From: Sphingobium naphthae
GTDB taxonomy: Bacteria > Pseudomonadota > Alphaproteobacteria > Sphingomonadales > Sphingomonadaceae
DNA: 64,000 nucleotides
Assembly (NCBI RefSeq): GCF_020782235.1
Contig: NZ_JAJGNO010000002.1
Coordinates: 394,382-458,381 of the forward strand
Direction: 5' to 3'
Shown: piece by piece, positions 18,480 through 26,857 of the stretch
Layout: the number at the start of each line of letters is the position of its first letter
Numbering within the stretch: position 1 is the first letter of the stretch
The notes under the pieces: generated by a model
Seen by the model: only the letters and a program-made list of their open reading frames with translations
What the model was told of the DNA's origin: nothing
Databases searched by the model: none
Made by a program: the position numbers and the translations under genes

Positions 18480-20414
18480 CTATAGCTCAACCTGGCTGCC
18501 CAGTTCGACCACGCGATTGGGCGGGATGGTGAAATAGGCAGTCGGGTCGGCGGCGTTGCGATGCAGGAACATGTAGACCGTCGTCATCCAGCGCGGCAGC
18601 GCGGGGCGCGTGCCCACCCGGATTGCGCTGCGCCCGACGAAGAAGGACGTCCCGCCCGGCCCCGCCAGCAGCCCCTCGCGCCGCGCCAGGTCGCTCGGCA
18701 CGTCGACCGCATCCATATAGCCATAGCTCAGCCGCGCCTTGATGAAATCGCCGTCGATCCGCTCGGTCGCCAGCCGGTCCTGCGGCGCGACATGGGGCGA
18801 TCCCTGCCGCTCGACGGTCAGGATGATGTTGGTCCGGTGCAGCGCCTTGTTGTGCTTGAGGTTGTGGAGCAGCGCCGATGGCGCGATGTCGGCATCCTGC
18901 GTCAGGAAGACCGCCACCCCCTCGATCCGCAGCGGCGGCCGCGCCTTGATTGCGGCGACGAACTCCGCCAGCGGCACGCCCTGCCCCGCCGCGCGGGTGC
19001 GCGCCGCCTGGCGTCCCTTCACCCAGACCGCGATCACCAGCCCGACCATCGCCGCCACCAGCAGCGGCACCCAGCCGCCCTCGCTGACGCGCAGGATGTT
19101 GGCGCCGAAAAAGAACAGGTCGAGCGCCAGGAAGGGCGCGACCAGCATCGCCGTCCACACCGGATCCCACTGCCAATATTTCCACGCGATGATGAAGGCG
19201 AGGCAGGTCGTCACCACCATCGTGCCGGTCACCGCAATGCCATAGGCCGCCGCCATGGCGGAGCTGGAGCGGAAGCCGAACACCAGCACCAGCACGCCCG
19301 CCAGCACCAGCCAGTTGATGACGGGCATGTAGATCTGGCCGATCTGGTCGGCCGACGTCTGGCGGATATGCATGCGCGGCAGCAGCCCCAGCGCGATCGC
19401 CTGATGCGTGAGCGAATAGGCGCCGGTGATCACCGCCTGGCTGGCGATGATCGTCGCGCAGGTGGCAAGGATGACGAGCGGCGCGCGCAGCGCCTCGGGC
19501 GCCATGATGAAGAACCAGTCGGCATTGGCGAGCGGCTGCCCGGCCGCCTGCGCCGCAGCGAGCGCCTGCAGCGCCAGCGCGCCCTGACCCAGATAGTTGA
19601 GCGAGAGCGCCGGCCAGACGAAGGACAGCCAGCCCAGCTGGATCGGCCTGCGCCCGAAATGCCCCATATCCGCGATCAGCGCCTCCGCGCCCGTCACCGT
19701 CAGGAACACCGCGCCCAGCACGAACAGGCCGGTCGTCCCGTGCGACAGCAGGAAGCGACAGGCGTTGACCGGGTTGAAGGCGTGCAGGATCTCGGGCGCC
19801 TGCATGATATGCCACAGGCCCAGCGCCGCCAGGCTGAGGAACCAGATCAGGCAGACCGGGCCGAACAGCACCGCCACCCGGGCCGTGCCATGCGCCTGGA
19901 TCGCGAACAGCGCGACCAATATGCCCACCGTCACGCCCAGGATCATCGATTGCGACATGCCATCGAGGCCGGGGATGGTCTTGAGCCCCTCCACCGCCGA
20001 CAGCACCGACAGGGCCGGCGTGATGATGGCGTCGCCGTAGAACAGCGCCGCGCCCGTCGCGCCCAGCACCGCGACGACCAGCCAGCGCCCGCCTGTCGCG
20101 CGCCGCGCCAGCGCCATCAGCGACAGCACGCCGCCCTCCCCGCCATTGTCCATGCGGGTGAGGAACAGCACATATTTCATGGTGACGACGATGATCAGCG
20201 CCCAGAGCGCCAGCGACAGCACGCCGATGATCTCGCCCCGGCTGATGCCGTCCTGCGCCGCCTGCGCCAGCGCCTCGCGAAAGGCGTAGAGCGGACTGGT
20301 GCCGATGTCGCCATAGACCACCCCGATCGCGCCGAGCGTCAGCGCGGCGAGGCTATTGCGTTTGGAATGCGATGCGTCGTGCAAGAGGACCTCCGATATG
20401 GATGTCCTCGCCAT
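18480..20414 (-). CDS. kup: Kup potassium uptake transporter
   Basis: The 644-residue inner-membrane protein is a Kup/HAK-type potassium:proton symporter. It carries the family signature GAIGVVYGDIGTSPLYAFRE near the N-terminus, about 12 membrane segments (for example YGDAIITPALSVLSAVEG and GAYSLTHQAIALG), and a cytosolic C-terminal domain (FLTQDADIAPSALLHNLKHN). The start ATG at 20414 has GGAG just upstream and gives the usual family length; the frame is open to 20540. The KdpD/KdpE-like pair follows 8 nt downstream in the same direction, so the regulator and the transporter are likely one operon. Confidence 0.93.
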   Translation of the reverse strand: MARTSISEVLLHDASHSKRNSLAALTLGAIGVVYGDIGTSPLYAFREALAQAAQDGISRGEIIGVLSLALWALIIVVTMKYVLFLTRMDNGGEGGVLSLMALARRATGGRWLVVAVLGATGAALFYGDAIITPALSVLSAVEGLKTIPGLDGMSQSMILGVTVGILVALFAIQAHGTARVAVLFGPVCLIWFLSLAALGLWHIMQAPEILHAFNPVNACRFLLSHGTTGLFVLGAVFLTVTGAEALIADMGHFGRRPIQLGWLSFVWPALSLNYLGQGALALQALAAAQAAGQPLANADWFFIMAPEALRAPLVILATCATIIASQAVITGAYSLTHQAIALGLLPRMHIRQTSADQIGQIYMPVINWLVLAGVLVLVFGFRSSSAMAAAYGIAVTGTMVVTTCLAFIIAWKYWQWDPVWTAMLVAPFLALDLFFFGANILRVSEGGWVPLLVAAMVGLVIAVWVKGRQAARTRAAGQGVPLAEFVAAIKARPPLRIEGVAVFLTQDADIAPSALLHNLKHNKALHRTNIILTVERQGSPHVAPQDRLATERIDGDFIKARLSYGYMDAVDVPSDLARREGLLAGPGGTSFFVGRSAIRVGTRPALPRWMTTVYMFLHRNAADPTAYFTIPPNRVVELGSQVEL

Positions 20415-20423
20415 GGCTCCGAT

Positions 20424-20479
20424 CGGCGTAAAATCGCCATGCGAAGCCGGTGACCACGGCGTAAAATCCTCGTAAAAAT
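20424..20479 (-). promoter_or_regulatory. phased direct repeats upstream of kup (putative KdpE sites)
   Basis: Two identical 12-mers CGGCGTAAAATC (20424-20435 and 20457-20468) and a third partial copy CGTAAAAAT (20471-20479) lie just upstream of the kup start. The GTAAAA cores begin at 20428, 20461 and 20472, so they are spaced 33 and 11 nt apart, on one helix face. Tandem repeats with 11-nt spacing are the usual binding layout of OmpR/PhoB-family regulators. Binding by the adjacent KdpE-like protein is inferred. Confidence 0.5.
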
Positions 20480-20569
20480 GGGCGAGTACTTGAAAGGCAA
20501 AGCCCGCATGTTGGACTCCTGTTGCACATGATGGCAGCATCGGCTAGCCTCATCGCGGAAACGCGCCGC

Positions 20570-20579
20570 AACCGCGGTT
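20570..20579. promoter_or_regulatory. palindrome upstream of the GH2 gene
   Basis: AACCGCGGTT is a perfect 10-bp palindrome with a central CG, 23 nt before the GH2 start. It could be a LacI-type operator, but in GC-rich DNA a 10-mer palindrome also occurs by chance. Confidence 0.25.
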
Positions 20580-20602
20580 CACGCATAGGGAGGGGTTGGA
20601 TC

Positions 20603-23062
20603 ATGCCAGAATGCGGCACCATCGTTGCGCGCCCTGCGCCATTCTGGCGGCGCTTTCGCCTGGCCTTCTTCCTGCTTCTCGCCTGCGCGCTGGGAACCGG
20701 CGCCGCCTTCGCGGACAAGGCGCAGGCGGCGCCTCGCGCAATCACGCCCCTGCCCGATGGCTGGCGCTTCTATCAGGGCGACCCGCAGGGCGCGGAAAGC
20801 CCCGCGCTGGACGATAGCGGCTGGCGGCCGGTGTCGGTGCCCCATGACTGGGCGATCGCCGGCCCCTTCGACAAGGATGCGAAGGCGGCGGGTGAAAATG
20901 GCTTCCTGCCCAGCGGCGTCGCCTGGTATCGGCGCGCCCTGGCGCTCGCGCCGACGCCGGGGCGGCGCTATTTCCTCGAATTTGACGGCATCATGGAACG
21001 CAGCGGCGTCTGGGTGAACGGCCATCATGTCGGCTATCGCCCGATGGGCTATGTCAGCCTGCGCTACGACATCACCCGCCATCTGCGCGCGGACGGGCGC
21101 AACATCATCGCCGTGCGCGCCGACACCTCCGCCGCTCCGTCCTCGCGCTGGTATAGCGGCGCGGGCATCTACCGGCATGTCCGCCTGATCGAAACCGGCG
21201 ACGTCCACATCCCGCAGGGCGGCGCCTTCGTCCATGCCAGCGCGATCGACGGCGACCGCGCGACCATCGCCGTCGCCACCGACATCAGCAACGCCGCCGC
21301 GACGGCGGCGGAGGTGACGGTCGATCTGGTGCTGACCGATCCGCAAGGACGGCAGGTCGCGCACCGCAGCGCACCGGTCGCCCTGGTCGATGCCGGCCGC
21401 ACCCGCACCGTGGCGCTGGACGTGCCGCTGACGCAGCTGCGCCGCTGGGACTTGGACGATCCCGCCCTGTACCGCGCGACGATCCGCCTGCTCGCGGACG
21501 ACGGCGCGGTGCTGGATGATCGGCAGGTGCGCTTTGGCGTGCGGGACGCGCGGTTCGAGGCCGCGACCGGCTTCTGGCTCAACGGCCGCAACGTCAAGCT
21601 GAAGGGCGTGGCGCTCCATCATGATGGCGGCGCGGTCGGCGCGGCGGTGCCGCTCGACGTCTGGCGCCAGCGCTTCACCGCCCTCAAGGCGCTGGGCGTC
21701 AACGCCATCCGCACTGCCCATAATGTTCCCAGCCCCGACTTTCTCGACCTCGCCGACGAACTCGGCCTCGTCGTCATGGACGAACTGTTCGACCAGTGGA
21801 ACGTCGCCAAGACGCCGGAGGATTATCATCTTTTCTTCGGCGACTGGCACAAGCGCGACACGCTCGACATGGTGCGGCGCGATCGCAACCATCCCAGCAT
21901 CATCCTGTGGAGCGCAGGCAACGAGATTCACGACACCGCTTATCCGGTCCAGGCCAAGGCGGCGCTGCGCAGCATCCTCGACATCATCCACACCGCCGAT
22001 CCCTCGCGCCCTGTCACCATGGCGCTGTTCCGCCCCAATGTGACCAAGGATTATGACAATGGCCTGGCCGACATGCTCGACGTCATCGGCCAGAATTATC
22101 GCGAGAATGAACTGATCGCCGCCAGCCGGCAAAAGCCCGACCGCAAGATCATCGGCACCGAAAACGGCCATAACCGCAGCAACTGGGTGCCGGTACGCGA
22201 CTATGCTCCCTATGCCGGCATGTTCCTGTGGACGGGCATCGATTATCTGGGCGAGGCGAACCGTTCGGGCTGGCCCAATATCCAGAGCCCCGCCGGCCTG
22301 CTCGACCGCACCGGCCGGCAGAAGATCATCGGCATGCAGCGCGAAAGCTGGTGGTCGGACAAGCCCGTCCTCCATGTCGTGCGCAATGCCGATCCCGATG
22401 CCGCCGGCCCGGCGACCGACGGCGCGGGCGGGCCCAACCAGCCGGCCCTGCCGACCATGATCGCCGTCGCCACGCCCCGGCCCAAGGTCGCCCTGTTCGA
22501 TGACTGGACGCCGCAGGACAGCAGTCCGCATGACGAAGTGGTCGAAGTCTACAGCAATTGCGACCGGGTGGAGGCCTTTATCAACGGCCGCTCGCTTGGC
22601 GCGCAGCCGATCCAGGCCGACGCGTCGCCGCGCCGCTGGACCGTGCGCTATGCCCCGGGCGAGGTGCGCGCCCAATGCCTCGACGCTGGCCGGACGCAAG
22701 TCTTCGACAGTCTGCGCACCGCTGGCCCGCCGGTCGCCATCCTGCTGGAGGCGGACGCGCCGACCGTCGGCTCGACCTTCGACGATCTCGTCTATGTCCG
22801 CGCGCGCGTCGTCGACGCCCATGGCGTGACCGTGCCGTCCGCCAGCCACCGCCTGCATTTCGCCGTCGCTGGCGCAGGAACGCTCGTCGCCACCGACAAT
22901 GGCTCCTCGGTCGATCACACCCCCTTCGCTTCGCCGGATCGCGCGGCGCTCGACGGGCATGCCGTGGCGCTGGTGCGCGGCGCGGGCGCGGGTCGCCTGA
23001 CCGTCAGCGCGACCGCCGATGGCCTTGCGCGTGGCGCCGTGACGCTTCAGGCCCGGCGCTGA
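20603..23062 (+). CDS. glycoside hydrolase family 2 protein (beta-galactosidase-like)
   Basis: The 819-residue GH2 enzyme has an N-terminal hydrophobic segment (residues 15-35), a jelly-roll sugar-binding domain (WVNGHHVGYRPMGYVSLRYD), an immunoglobulin-like domain and a TIM barrel. Acid/base E441 lies in ILWSAGNEIHD and nucleophile E520 in IIGTENGHN. C-terminal beta domains (DUF4982-like) follow. It likely removes a terminal beta-linked galactose, mannose or glucuronate from a plant polysaccharide; specificity is not clear. The ATG at 20603 has AGGGAGG upstream and gives a signal-peptide-like start. It stands alone between the divergent kup operon and the convergent AraC gene. Confidence 0.9.
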   Translation: MPECGTIVARPAPFWRRFRLAFFLLLACALGTGAAFADKAQAAPRAITPLPDGWRFYQGDPQGAESPALDDSGWRPVSVPHDWAIAGPFDKDAKAAGENGFLPSGVAWYRRALALAPTPGRRYFLEFDGIMERSGVWVNGHHVGYRPMGYVSLRYDITRHLRADGRNIIAVRADTSAAPSSRWYSGAGIYRHVRLIETGDVHIPQGGAFVHASAIDGDRATIAVATDISNAAATAAEVTVDLVLTDPQGRQVAHRSAPVALVDAGRTRTVALDVPLTQLRRWDLDDPALYRATIRLLADDGAVLDDRQVRFGVRDARFEAATGFWLNGRNVKLKGVALHHDGGAVGAAVPLDVWRQRFTALKALGVNAIRTAHNVPSPDFLDLADELGLVVMDELFDQWNVAKTPEDYHLFFGDWHKRDTLDMVRRDRNHPSIILWSAGNEIHDTAYPVQAKAALRSILDIIHTADPSRPVTMALFRPNVTKDYDNGLADMLDVIGQNYRENELIAASRQKPDRKIIGTENGHNRSNWVPVRDYAPYAGMFLWTGIDYLGEANRSGWPNIQSPAGLLDRTGRQKIIGMQRESWWSDKPVLHVVRNADPDAAGPATDGAGGPNQPALPTMIAVATPRPKVALFDDWTPQDSSPHDEVVEVYSNCDRVEAFINGRSLGAQPIQADASPRRWTVRYAPGEVRAQCLDAGRTQVFDSLRTAGPPVAILLEADAPTVGSTFDDLVYVRARVVDAHGVTVPSASHRLHFAVAGAGTLVATDNGSSVDHTPFASPDRAALDGHAVALVRGAGAGRLTVSATADGLARGAVTLQARR

Positions 23063-23069
23063 CTGACGC

Positions 23070-24014
23070 TCAGGGCTCGATCGCCGCCGGGTGCAGCTGC
23101 TGCCGGCGAAAGGCGGTCGGCGGCATCGACGCCAGCTTCGCGAAGAAGCGCGAGAAATAGGCCGCGTCGCCAAAGCCCAGCCGATGCGCGATCTCGCTGA
23201 CGCTCATCGGCGTATAGGCCAGGCATCTCTTCGCCTCGGCCAGCAGATGGTCGTGCAGCAACTCGATCGGCGACATGCCGGTCACGCTCTTGCACGCCAG
23301 GCGCAGCTGCGACACGCTGACGCATAGCTGCGCGGCCAGGTCCGACACCAGCGGCTGGCGGCGATACTGCGCCTCGATCAGCAGGCGAAAGCGCCGCACC
23401 AGCTCGGCTCGCCCGGTCAGCACCGCGTCAGGCCGATCCTGCACCGGCCAGTGCCGCAGGAACAGCAGCAGCACCGACATCAGCTGGATTTCCGCGCCCA
23501 GCGCGCCGCCCCGGCGCCCCGCCTGCAATTCCTCGGTCAGGGCCGCCATCGCCGGCTCCACCTGCGCGTCGCAGCGCGCGGCCAGCGGAAAGACGCCGCC
23601 GCTCTCCAGCACATGGCGCAGTTCGGGCGCGCGGATCAGCAGGTCATCGAGATAATGAGTCTCGATCGTGATCACCCATCCCTGAGCGGCGCCGGCATAA
23701 TGGAAGCCGTGGATGCGGTGCGGCGGCACGACCATGACGCAGCCCGGCGCGAAGGCCTGATTGTCGCCATCGATCATCATATGCCCCTGGCCCTGCTGGC
23801 AATAGACGATCTGCGTCATGCGCGGATGGGTGTGCGGCTTGATGATCCAGCCGCGCTCGCGGCATCTCTTGTCCAGCGGCTCGACATTGACGAACCAGTC
23901 GGACCGGTCGCGGGCATCGCCATAGAGGATATAGCGCGGCACGGCGGCGGCGCTGACGCTGTTCCCGCCCGGCATCTGTGGCGAAAAGTCCAAATGATTT
24001 TCCGTTACCGCCAT
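23070..24014 (-). CDS. AraC family regulator, probable gallate/aromatic-acid regulator
   Basis: The 314-residue regulator has an N-terminal cupin sensor domain (HTHPRMTQIVYCQQGQGHMM, VVPPHRIHGFHY) and a C-terminal double helix-turn-helix of the AraC type (LAAQLCVSVSQLRLACKSVTG, SEIAHRLGFGDAAYFSRFFAK). The layout resembles PobR/HpaA-type activators of aromatic-acid catabolism. It is divergent from the gallate dioxygenase gene across about 160 nt, which suggests that it senses gallate or a related acid and controls that operon (inference). Confidence 0.9.
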   Translation of the reverse strand: MAVTENHLDFSPQMPGGNSVSAAAVPRYILYGDARDRSDWFVNVEPLDKRCRERGWIIKPHTHPRMTQIVYCQQGQGHMMIDGDNQAFAPGCVMVVPPHRIHGFHYAGAAQGWVITIETHYLDDLLIRAPELRHVLESGGVFPLAARCDAQVEPAMAALTEELQAGRRGGALGAEIQLMSVLLLFLRHWPVQDRPDAVLTGRAELVRRFRLLIEAQYRRQPLVSDLAAQLCVSVSQLRLACKSVTGMSPIELLHDHLLAEAKRCLAYTPMSVSEIAHRLGFGDAAYFSRFFAKLASMPPTAFRRQQLHPAAIEP

Positions 24015-24048
24015 GGACTCGCTCTACCCCAGAGCGGAAGATCGCGCA

Positions 24049-24080
24049 ATCGATCGGGCGGGTCGGCCTGTCGGATCGAT
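24049..24080. promoter_or_regulatory. inverted repeat between the AraC and gallate dioxygenase genes
   Basis: ATCGATC (24049-24055) and GATCGAT (24074-24080) form a perfect 7-bp inverted repeat separated by 18 nt in the divergent control region. The half-site spacing of about 2.5 turns could suit a dimeric regulator. No experimental motif is known to me for this regulator. Confidence 0.3.
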
Positions 24081-24095
24081 GTTTTTTAGGAGACG

Positions 24096-24188
24096 ATGCT
24101 TGGTCAGGATAGCCGTATCGCGCGCATTCTCGCGCGCCGCCATCCTGCCGGGCCGTCCGTGCGCAGGACGTTGACGTGGCTACCCTGA
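24096..24188 (+). CDS. possible 30-codon leader peptide overlapping desB
   Basis: A short frame (MLGQDSRIARILARRHPAGP...) has a better ribosome site (TTTAGGAG five bases before its ATG) than desB itself. It ends with a TGA inside the fourth and fifth codons of desB, in a different frame. This arrangement could couple desB translation, which begins at a GTG, to leader translation. There is no homology evidence that the peptide is functional. Confidence 0.35.
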   Translation: MLGQDSRIARILARRHPAGPSVRRTLTWLP

Positions 24189-25444
24189 TCGGCGCGATCG
24201 CCAGTTCCCATACCCCCACTATCGGTTTCGCGCTCGACGCCCGCAAGCAGGACGATCCGGCCTGGAAGCCGATCTTCGACGCCTATGGCCCGATCCGCCA
24301 CTGGCTGGAGGACAAGCGGCCCGACGTGCTGCTGATGATCTACAATGATCATATCACATCCTTCTTCTTCGACCATTATTCCGCCTTCTGCCTGGGCGTG
24401 GACGATCGCTACGCCGTCGCCGACGAAGGCGGTGGCGCGCGCCCGATGCCGCCGGTCGCGGGCGACGCCGCGCTCTCGCGCCATATCCTGCAGTCGCTGA
24501 TGACCGACGAGTTCGACATGAGCAGCTTTCGCGACAAGCCGCTCGACCATGGCATCTTCTCGCCGCTCTCGGTGCTGCTGCCCCATGACGCACATGGCTG
24601 GCCCACGCGGATCGTGCCGCTGCAGGTGGGCGTGCTGCAATTCCCCATCCCCACGGCCCGGCGCTGCTATAATCTGGGCCAGGCGCTGCGCCGCGCGATC
24701 GAAAGCTATCCCCCGGACATCAAGGTCGCGATCGTCGCCACCGGCGGCCTGTCGCATCAGGTCCATGGCGAACGCTGCGGCTTCAACAACACCGACTGGG
24801 ACATGCGCTTCCTCGACCTGCTCGAAAAGGATCCCGAAGCGCTCACCCGCATGACTCATGCCGACTATGCGCGCCTCGGCGGCATGGAGGGCTCGGAAGT
24901 CATCATGTGGCTGATCATGCGCGGCGCGCTCTCGGCGCGGATCACGCGCGTGCACCAAAGCTATTATCTGCCGTCGATGACCGCGATCGCGACCGCCATC
25001 TACGAAAATGAAGCCGCGCCGATGGACGAAGCCGACGCCGCCCGGCACCGCGATCGCATGGCCGATCAGCTGCGCGGCGCCGACGCGCTGGAGGGCACCT
25101 ATCCCTATACGCAGGAACGCAGCGCCCAGGGTTGGCGCGTCAATCGCTTCCTCCATCGCCTGGTCGATCCCGGCCACCGCGCCCGCTTCCTCGCCGACGA
25201 GGCGGGCGAACTGGCCGCCGCCGACCTCAGCGAAGGCGAGCGCGACCTTATCCGCCGGCGCGACTGGCGCGGGCTGATCCACCATGGCGCCATCTTCTTC
25301 CTGCTGGAAAAGCTCGGTGCCGTCAGTGGCGTTTCCAACCTCCACATCTACGCCGCCATGCGCGGCGAAACGCTGGAGGACTTCCAAAAGACCCGCAACC
25401 AGCAGGTCATCTATTCGGTCGCCGCGCCCGTCGACCAGGACTGA
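24176..25444 (+). CDS. desB: gallate dioxygenase
   Basis: The 422-residue protein is a one-piece extradiol dioxygenase of the gallate type (DesB of Sphingobium, GalA of Pseudomonas). The N-terminal two-thirds is a LigB-like catalytic domain. The C-terminal third is a LigA-like domain (RVNRFLHRLVDPGHRARFLAD). Iron ligands fit H12 in SSHTPTIGF, H59 in YNDHITSFFFDHYSAF and a Glu in GMEGSE. It opens gallate to oxalomesaconate using oxygen. The GTG start with AGGA seven bases upstream aligns with the DesB/GalA N-terminus. It is followed 40 nt later by an aromatic-acid transporter. Protocatechuate 4,5-dioxygenase would be encoded by two separate genes, so gallate is the better call. Confidence 0.9.
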   Translation: MATLIGAIASSHTPTIGFALDARKQDDPAWKPIFDAYGPIRHWLEDKRPDVLLMIYNDHITSFFFDHYSAFCLGVDDRYAVADEGGGARPMPPVAGDAALSRHILQSLMTDEFDMSSFRDKPLDHGIFSPLSVLLPHDAHGWPTRIVPLQVGVLQFPIPTARRCYNLGQALRRAIESYPPDIKVAIVATGGLSHQVHGERCGFNNTDWDMRFLDLLEKDPEALTRMTHADYARLGGMEGSEVIMWLIMRGALSARITRVHQSYYLPSMTAIATAIYENEAAPMDEADAARHRDRMADQLRGADALEGTYPYTQERSAQGWRVNRFLHRLVDPGHRARFLADEAGELAAADLSEGERDLIRRRDWRGLIHHGAIFFLLEKLGAVSGVSNLHIYAAMRGETLEDFQKTRNQQVIYSVAAPVDQD

Positions 25445-25484
25445 TCGTCCCCGCGGGCATGTTCAAGGAAAGTAGGTAGAGGAT

Positions 25485-26798
25485 ATGAGTGAACTGGACC
25501 CGCGGGCGATCATCGCGCGCGAACCCATGCATTTTCGCCAGGTGATCGCCATCGGCATCGCCACGGCGCTGAACGCGCTCGACGGCTTCGACGTGCTGTC
25601 GATCAGCTTCGCCGCGCCCGGCATCGCCCGGGACTGGGGCATTGATCGCGCCGCGCTCGGCCTCGTCCTGTCGATGGAGCTGATCGGCATGGGCATCGGC
25701 GCCCTCATCCTGGGCGCCATGGCCGACCGGATCGGCCGCCGCCCGACCATCCTCTCCTGCCTCGTCATCATGGCGGCGGGCATGTTCCTCGCCTCCACGG
25801 CGCAGAATGTCACCATCCTCTCGGCCTACCGGCTCTTCACGGGTCTGGGCATCGGCGGCATGCTGGCGGCGACCAACGCGATCGTCGCCGAATGCTCCAA
25901 TGCGCGCCGCCGCAACCTGGCGGTGGCGATCATGGCGGGCGGCTATCCCGTCGGCGCGATCATCGGCGGGTCCATCGCCTCGCTGCTGCTCGCCTCGACC
26001 GGCCGCTGGCAGACCGTGTTCGAATTCGGCGCGATCCTGACCGCCTGCTTCATCCCTATCGTGCTGTGGCTGGTGCCCGAAACCATCGCCTTCCTGCTGC
26101 ACAAGCGGCCCGCCGGCGCGCTGGAGAAGATCAACCGCACCATGGTGCGCCAGGGCCGCGCCCCGCTCGACGCCCTGCCGCCCCGCGACGAAGCGCCCCA
26201 GCGCTTCAGCTTCGGCCAGTTCTTCGCGCCCGGCCTGGCCAGCGTCACCTTGCTGCTGATCCTCGCCTATTTCGCGCACATGATGACCTTCTACTTCCTG
26301 GTGAAGTGGATTCCCAAGATCGTCACCGACATGGGCTACCCGCCCGCGCTGGCCGGCAGCGTGCTGGTCTGGGCCAATGTCGGCAGCGCCACCGGTTGTC
26401 TGGTGCTCAGCCTGATGACGCAGAAGGTCGGCGTGCGTCCGCTGGTGATCGGCGCGATGATCTGCGGCGCCGTCGCGGTCGCCGTCTTCGGCCAGGGCTT
26501 CAGCACGCTCGCCAGCCTCGGCGTCATTGCCTGCATCGGCGGCTTCTTCACCAATGCCGCCACCGCCGGCCTCTATGCCGTCATCGCCCAGTCCTTCCCG
26601 GCCGCGCTGCGCGCCGGCGGCACGGGCTTGGTGATCGGCGTCGGCCGCGCGGGCGCCGCGCTCGGGCCGATCGTCGCCGGCCTGCTCTTCGCCAGCGGCA
26701 CCCCGCTCTCGATCGTCGCCCTGCTGATGGCGGGCGGCACGCTGGTCGGCGGCATCGCCCTGGCGCTGGTGCGCTACCGCGAAAACGCCATCGCCTGA
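25485..26798 (+). CDS. MFS aromatic acid:proton symporter (AAHS family)
   Basis: The 437-residue, 12-helix transporter has the aromatic-acid symporter signature ALDGFDVLSISFAAPGI in helix 1, GAMADRIGRRPTI in the first cytosolic loop and RLFTGLGIGGML in helix 4, like PcaK and GalT. It should bring gallate or a similar hydroxybenzoate across the inner membrane. It is in one operon with desB and a porin-like gene. A good ribosome site (GGAAAGTAGGTAGAGG) precedes the ATG. Confidence 0.92.
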   Translation: MSELDPRAIIAREPMHFRQVIAIGIATALNALDGFDVLSISFAAPGIARDWGIDRAALGLVLSMELIGMGIGALILGAMADRIGRRPTILSCLVIMAAGMFLASTAQNVTILSAYRLFTGLGIGGMLAATNAIVAECSNARRRNLAVAIMAGGYPVGAIIGGSIASLLLASTGRWQTVFEFGAILTACFIPIVLWLVPETIAFLLHKRPAGALEKINRTMVRQGRAPLDALPPRDEAPQRFSFGQFFAPGLASVTLLLILAYFAHMMTFYFLVKWIPKIVTDMGYPPALAGSVLVWANVGSATGCLVLSLMTQKVGVRPLVIGAMICGAVAVAVFGQGFSTLASLGVIACIGGFFTNAATAGLYAVIAQSFPAALRAGGTGLVIGVGRAGAALGPIVAGLLFASGTPLSIVALLMAGGTLVGGIALALVRYRENAIA

Positions 26799-26803
26799 TG
26801 CGC

Positions 26804-26831
26804 GGCGGGCGGGCCTTGGCGCCCGCCCGCC
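26804..26831 (+). terminator. GC-rich hairpin between the MFS and porin genes
   Basis: GGCGGGCGGGC (26804-26814) and GCCCGCCCGCC (26821-26831) form a perfect 11-bp stem with a 6-nt loop in the 59-nt gap between the two genes. No T-run follows directly, so it may act as an attenuator or an RNA-stability element that sets the transporter/porin ratio, not as a full terminator. Confidence 0.5.
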
Positions 26832-26857
26832 CGCCCACGAAGTTTAGGAGAAGATAT

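Noticed and set aside
20579..23173. Long minus-strand open frame (864 codons) opposite the GH2 gene
   Set aside because: Low-complexity shadow translation; the GH2 catalytic residues and fold are on the plus strand.
24104..25387. Minus-strand open frame opposite gallate dioxygenase
   Set aside because: No recognisable domain and codon pattern of a shadow; desB on the plus strand has all iron ligands.
25892..26857. N-terminal extension of the alginate-export porin frame
   Set aside because: It runs through the MFS gene in another frame; the signal peptide and ribosome site place the start at 26858.
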